Shown here piece by piece: positions 58,200-64,000 of a stretch of 64,000 bases of DNA. Made by a program: the position numbers and the translations under genes. Positions within the stretch are counted from its first letter, which is position 1, and each line of letters begins with the position of its first letter. Source of the stretch: Schistosoma mansoni (taxonomy: Eukaryota > Platyhelminthes > Trematoda > Strigeidida > Schistosomatidae); assembly GCF_000237925.1 (NCBI RefSeq), contig NW_017386083.1:124001-188000 (forward strand). Reading direction: 5' to 3'. The notes beneath the pieces are model-generated. The model ran no database searches, had not been told where the DNA came from, and saw only the letters and a list, made by a program, of their open reading frames with translations.

Positions 58200-61100
58200 C
58201 CATAGCGGGATTTTTTCTTTGGCCACCATTGACAAGGTTTAAACATATTGCTCAACCTATCAGCTACCAATATAATAAACTATGCGTCTGTAATACACTG
58301 CTGTAAAAATATAGGTAGAAAATAGCCTACCACTAAATATTTACAGGTCCAAACCCGTGGTAATTAATGTGATCGAAAGCGCATCAAAACATCTGGAAAT
58401 AATAAGTTTCTACTGCATGTTCACGTTGTAGAAACATTATTTGAGAATAATAGGCGACTTGTTACCTAACTACTTCCTATGTCGAACCACCACTCAGTAT
58501 GAAGAAAGTAAAATAAGGTTACAGCAGTATCGCATCATCACACAGGAAGACAACATCATCTGCATACTCGAGGTCGAGAAGTCTGTCTTCAGGCAACAGA
58601 TCCACATCACCCTTACCTACATCCATCAGAGTTGTTTCTAGAACGTCAACAATGTGAAAGTTGAAGGGGAATGGTGAGATTGGGCAACTCTGACTAACCT
58701 CACTACTTGAATGGAACGATGGAGAGAGGTGGTTGTATGCCCTCACTCTGCCTATGGTGTTTGTATAAAGGGCCTTTAAGATGTTAACAAACTTGTCAGA
58801 CACACCCTCCTTCAATAGACAATCCCAGAGAACAGTCCTGTCCAACGAATCGAAAGCGGCCCTATTATCAAGAAACACTACGATTGTTGGCATGTGATAA
58901 GTATGGCAGTGTTCTAACATTTGGTGGAGGATGAAGATGTGATCAATACATCCTCGACCAGAACGAAAACCAGCCTGCTCCTCGGGTTTCGAAGTTGGAG
59001 TTGCTTGTAGACTTCCCTCTGATTTGGTGGATCAGTTTGAACGGCGTATGTGGTTTCAGAAAAACTGGTTCAGTATACGTATTCGGTAGAAGCATTCACT
59101 TTCGACCAGACAGTGACTAGAGATCGTTTAGATAGAACAGGGTTTCTACCATGGGCGAGCTGCTGCATAAGCTGAAAAGTAAGGATACACAAATTAAGAA
59201 TAAAAGGGAGTGAATAAGCAACGTGGTAAATGATAATGGTGTAAATTGTCTGACTTTTAGTAGGGGCGAGAAAAGCATTGTCAGTGGAAAGCGTCATTTC
59301 ATTTATTTGCGCGAGGGCTGTGATACTGCACAGGTGCCCAGACCGAAGCAGGTAATTTTCTTAGGGGGCCACACCACCAGCCGTTGACGTAAAAGTCTAA
59401 CCCACAAGGCAGTGAAGCATCGTGAGGAGATGCAGTCCCATGGTAGCCGGTGACCAACAATTGATTCATACGCCATTTGTTCCCTCAGGATACTGGAGCG
59501 CATGTACATCATTGGTTTAGAATCAGGGTTTTCCAACTCCTCTAGGTGGACTCGCAGTGTTCACCAACCTGGTTAAAGCGCCGGACATTCGCTTTCCGTC
59601 CTCTCACTTTCGTAAACAACAGTAATGCCACGAGAAGGCAGTGATTAGAACTTCCCTGGCATAGGCTATATATGCGTGGCCATGTGAGAGCANNNNNNNN
59701 NNNNNNNNNNNNNNNNNNNNNNNNNNNNNNNNNNNNNNNNNNNNNNNNNNNNNNNNNNNNNNNNNNNNNNNNNNNNNNNNNNNNNNNNNNNNNNNNNNNN
59801 NNNNNNNNNNNNNNNNNNNNNNNNNNNNNNNNNNNNNNNNNNNNNNNNNNNNNNNNNNNNNNNNNNNNNNNNNNNNNNNNNNNNNNNNNNNNTCAACATC
59901 GCCATTTCCTATCACTTGGTAGATAATAAACATCATATTAATATAGATGAAGCTTTTTCGTCTTAACTCAAGTCCCAAAGAACCTACCTAAAGGAGCTAG
60001 ATTATGGCTACTCTAAATAGCAGAAGCCATCTGTATCAACTTCAGGAAACCGGAGTTCTGTGTATATCTAGCCATTATGCTTACCTTGGCCCACGACTGG
60101 ACTATTGTATACCTGAACAGAATGTTATAAAACCTCTTATCCCTCCTCCCAATCACGTTTGTGTTTATATCTTTCTTACTTATCACATTCATAGTTCCCG
60201 ATTCACATGGATTCGTTTTTATCATAATTACCTTGTAAATACTTCTTTTATTACATATTACATCCAACAACGGTATTGTCATCATTACCTCGAATAACAA
60301 GACGAAATTCTCCAACTATACATTTATTCATACACCTTTCTAATCCGTTATATTAGTACTATATTGGTGGTGACTTCACACTACTACAAATAATTCTGAC
60401 CTCTACCAAATGACCCTTCTAATTTACGAATAACAATTTCCAAGTACTTACATTGTAAGAGACACAAACGTTCACCTCCCTATGGATGTTACTCCACCAA
60501 CGATCGAAGGAATCAGGATGGCCATCAGACTAATCAAGAGTGGGAAAGCAGCAGGATCTGACAAAATGCCAGCTGAAGCATTGAAGTCAGACACACAAGT
60601 ATCTGCAAATACGCTCCACATTCTCTCCAGAAATAACTGGGAAGATGTGTAAACTCTCATGTATCCTAGCAGCATCATCGATGAATGTGGAGGAACTGGT
60701 GCAGACGTAAAGGCGAAGATTGGAAAAGTAAGGGCCACATTCCTACAATTGTAGAACATATGGAACTCAAAACAACCGTCAGACAACATCAAAGTCGGAA
60801 TCTGCAATACGAACGTCAACACAGTTCTGCTGTACGGAGCTGAAACGTGGAGAACTACCACAACCATCATCAAAACAGTACAGGTATTTGTAAACAACTG
60901 TCTACGCAAGATACTACAGATCGGTTGACGGGATATTATCAGCAACAGCCTACTGTGTGAGAGAACAAACCAGATTCCAGATGAAGAGGAAATTCGAAAA
61001 AGACGTCTCAAGTGGATAGGATATACATTGTGGAAATCATCAAACTGCATCAGGAGGCGAGCGCTAACTTGGAATCGTGAAGGGAACAGGAATATAGGAA

Positions 61101-61213
61101 GACCAAGAAATACATTGTGTAGGCAATGGGAAGCAGACATGAGAAGGATGAATAACAACTGGAAAGGATTGTCCAGGACAGAGTTGCATTGAGAATGCTG
61201 GTGGGCGGCCAAT
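58199..61213 (+). repeat. 3.7-kb direct duplication, copy 2 (with gap)
   Basis: Matches 47198-50934. Single-base differences seen include positions 58279, 58406, 58602 and 61165. The gap at 59693-59892 stands for 922 bp of copy 1 (48692-49613), which hold part of the minus J copy and all of the plus J copy. It contains the RTE-B palm fragment (58441-59061), a J fragment (59301-59692) and an RTE-C fragment (60459-61213). Confidence 0.93.
59693..59892. other. Assembly gap (200 N)
   Basis: Exactly 200 N. By comparison with copy 1 the true length is probably near 922 bp. Confidence 0.99.
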
Positions 61214-61224
61214 TTTCCTCCACG

Positions 61225-61745
61225 AAGGGTAAGTGGATGAAATAAGTAAGGTGTGGATCTGTTGTCTGGAGATGATGTTGTCTATAAAAGTCAGATTTAC
61301 AATCTGTCGCTTTTTCCTTTTGCTTATGAATTTTGATCTCTCCGAATTGATGATGTTAGGAAACTGTACTCTACAGTCATGGTATCCGACGGATCTCTGA
61401 CATTCAGTGTTAACACCATGTTAGTAATGCTTAGACTCTGGAATGTGTGTTTAGTCAGAGATGATAACTCAGTTAGTTTCGCCATCTTAAGACATGTGTT
61501 TCAGTAGGTTAGGCATGTGCTACAAATGCGATCCCAGATAATTCTACATCGAGCTTTATTTGGTGATGCTGGAACTGATCCGAAACAGCAAGAAGGTGGT
61601 CAGTTTATGATATGATGGTGTGGTATAAAAGGTGGCTATACAGGAATAGGATCTGTTGGTCTTTCACGACTCCGTCCCAGAGATATCGCAGCTCAGTGGC
61701 TTCAAACTTTATCAGATACGAGTAGAAGCCAATGACGGTCCAGAT
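61225..61745 (+). mobile_element. Decayed RTE-B C-terminal fragment
   Basis: Plus-strand sequence corresponding to the RTE-B C-terminal region ('ggtatccgacggatctctga', 'accatgttagtaatgcttag' and 'atcagatacgagtagaagcc' blocks, the last mirroring 31355-31375). It follows duplication copy 2 directly. Frame broken repeatedly. Confidence 0.65.
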
Positions 61746-62269
61746 GTAACTTCCTTCTTTTTCTTCACAAAAGTGAGATAAATCGCATGAACCGAAAAAG
61801 TTCGTTTATTTTGTGTTTTTCCAAATGAAGTGTTCTTCCAGTATATGCTGACCTCGTTCACTTGTTTAATTATTTTCTGGGTAAATTCACTTTCTATCTC
61901 CCTCTTGACGATTTAAATCACTTACTTTTGTGCCCATTTGTACCTATATTTCCGCATCTAATTAAATAAATATCATATTCCACGAAATTTATTTACTTGG
62001 TGAATTTTATATATCTCAATCATTGCAAGAGACGTATTGCTTCCGAAAATTCTCCTACTAATTTTATGTCCATTATAATTACTAAATATATGAAAACTAG
62101 GAGACATGATGCTGACAAATCAGGGGTTAATTATTTGGCATCAAGGTGTCAATACGAGAGTAATGACTTTAAACCGTCATTCTGGTGTTGGTCTGATCTT
62201 CAGTCAATATTTGTGTAAGTATGTATGTCAGATTTTTTTTCTTTTTTTACTAGTATCCAGCGCCTAATA
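61746..62269. other. No recognised gene
   Basis: The 73-codon plus-strand frame 61997-62218 ends at a good donor (gtaagtatg), but I recognise no family and see no strong acceptor. Confidence 0.4.
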
Positions 62270-63110
62270 TCACAGCATTACTTATTCTGTTGTTCCACCA
62301 TAAGCTAGCAATAGTTCGACGATACCTACAATCAAGTAGTTACTACTCATGTAGGTCTTCTACCTTTAAGAGCTGTTTTACAGTCATAGAGTATTACAGC
62401 GAGAACTCATATGTAATATACTCGCTCTTTTGTCGGTAGACGGACAATGGAAGTTGTGGAAATTCTACTGACTTTTATGGATTCGCGGTGACATCTCATC
62501 AGGCATCTACCCACCACAGTCGATAAGACCGGTTTAGGTGAAGTGGTCAGTTCGCCCAACTAATTAACTCCGTATTTTTAGTGTAGCTACTGACGGAGGT
62601 CAGTGATGATGCAATATTTTATGTTCAGAGAGAGAGAGGGAGGAATCTGTTTGAAACACATGTATTTTACTAATGGTATTCAGAAAATGATGTGTCTTTC
62701 CATACAATGCTACACCATCTGAGTACTCCAAATAGATAAATAAGCTTCCATAGAGATCAATCCCTAAAAAATTAGATGAAAACGATTGCTAGAAAATCTA
62801 AAATCAAATCAAGATAAGGAAAGTGGGCAGCCCTGCAAACACAATGGACTCGGTTGGCTCCGGCTAGCACGGCTATTTACTTGAGAAATGAGCGTCTAGA
62901 AAGTGAACGTACTATTTTAGGACACACTTCAATTGAATGTCTCTTTCAAGCTAATTGAAAGGATTATTTAGGCGTCGGTATGAATTTCTATGTTCTAAAA
63001 TCTTTCGAAGGGAAAATATTCTGTCAATGCAACCACGGTCAAGTCTGAAACAGATTTGCTTCTTCCGGGTTCGCTGTTCTCAAGATCCGTTTAGGCAGTG
63101 AATAATCATT
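62270..63110 (-). mobile_element. Heavily decayed RTE-A LINE fragment
   Basis: Aligns by eye with 2640-3180 and 27540-27620 on the minus strand: blocks near 62330-62460 (the VYCAAVRS..LLYG region), 62510-62600 (DNFTYLGSLIS) and 63020-63090 (GFRPGHGC). Much older than the copies at 2-3 kb and 26-28 kb. Confidence 0.6.
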
Positions 63111-64000
63111 GCGAAAGTATTTTTGTCACTTCATATGGACTAAGACGATCAGCTAATCTTCATAATCAGGTGCTGTGTTTCTATAATCTGCATCTCTAAT
63201 ATACCATTTAACAGTAACCTACTTTATGAATAGTATTCTTAGCCGGACCGATCTGAACATTAACCTCGAAACGTAACTAAATATTGTGTTGTATATTTGA
63301 TGTTGTTCAAGATGTACTTGAGAAAATTTTTGCCACTCTTTGATTCTCTTTACCTATGTATTACGCAAATGACAATTATATGACCGCTAGTCAAAAGGCT
63401 TAAAAGTGATTTACTGTGGACTTTAATTAAGTATTTATTATATTTCGATGCGGAGTTTATATGTTTTTCCACCTCCACCAAAGAAATCAGATTATCCACG
63501 AATCACAATAACATATAAATCATTGACCAGAAGAGTCAATCGGGTAGCATTAAAAACATATAAAATACTGAACTACCATTTTATCGTTGATCATATTGAG
63601 TGTATACTTAGATATTCAGTGACGTTACCTAATAACATTTATAAAGCAGACTTTGCCTAAGTATTAACCGGAAAATGCTAAGTTTGGACGCGCCTTTGTC
63701 CTGAAAACACAGGGTTATGACATACTGAGTTCAAATAGACGTATTGAGTGGCGATTATTTCTAGAAGAAGCAAATGGTCAAACGATAGTTTACCAAAGTA
63801 ACTGATTGAGTTCTATACAAAACTGGAAAGCAAAAGGTTAAATCTGACATGATAGTATATTAGCCCAGGTCTTTGACTTTCAAAAACGTAATAACTTGAG
63901 CAGTGAAAGGGATATATTAGGGCGGAAAGAATTTAGTAGCGGTAAATCTTTCAGATAAAAACTAAAATCAGGGTACAGGAGAAACTAATAACCCTGGTTC
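63111..64000. other. No recognised gene
   Basis: AT-rich. The 70-codon frame 63448-63660 (plus) begins MRSLYVFPPPPKKSDYP but matches no family I know and lacks splice support. Confidence 0.4.

Noticed and set aside
61997-62218. Plus-strand frame ending at a good splice donor
   Set aside because: No recognisable family, no convincing acceptor, and it is flanked by LINE relics.

Overview
The window looks like genomic DNA of a blood fluke (Schistosoma, Digenea). The evidence is the gene architecture (introns of 31-39 nt at the 5' end of genes, then introns of 1-4 kb), the AT-rich sequence, and the repeats: several RTE-clade LINE families of the SR2/Perere-3 kind, a CR1-like LINE, Gypsy and Penelope-like relics, and tRNA-headed repeats carrying a Schistosoma-type hammerhead ribozyme. 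I cannot name the species. Three runs of exactly 200 N are assembly gaps.

Layout. 1-3.84 kb: the first two exons of BCAS2/SPF27 (minus strand), a Prp19-complex splicing factor, with RTE copies downstream. 3.9-11 kb: no host gene; an AT microsatellite, a CR1-like LINE, a decayed Gypsy pol and a pair of near-identical 265-bp direct repeats. 11.07-33.03 kb: a complete 16-exon model of WDHD1/AND-1/Ctf4 (plus strand, about 1203 aa), the replisome adaptor joining CMG helicase to DNA polymerase alpha; its introns hold many LINE fragments. 35.1-40.0 kb: the last three exons of a TMEM237-like four-pass ciliary transition-zone protein (minus strand), tail-to-tail with WDHD1. 51.6-53.2 kb: the last two exons of an MFSD10/TETRAN-like transporter (minus strand). 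The upstream exons of TMEM237 and MFSD10 and the downstream exons of BCAS2 were not found.

The rest, mainly 40-50.9 kb and 53.5-63 kb, is a retroelement mosaic. I call three RTE families A, B and C here. Notable items are two loci where hammerhead-bearing tRNA-like repeats face each other as inverted pairs (36.4-36.65 kb and 43.1-43.76 kb), a nearly identical 3.7-kb direct duplication (47.2-50.9 kb and 58.2-61.2 kb), and a 719-bp inverted duplication of one internally deleted RTE-A copy (27.2-27.9 kb and 46.0-46.7 kb).

The host genes do not form an operon or a shared pathway: they cover splicing, replication, cilium gating and solute transport. BCAS2 and WDHD1 are head-to-head but separated by 7.2 kb of transposon debris.
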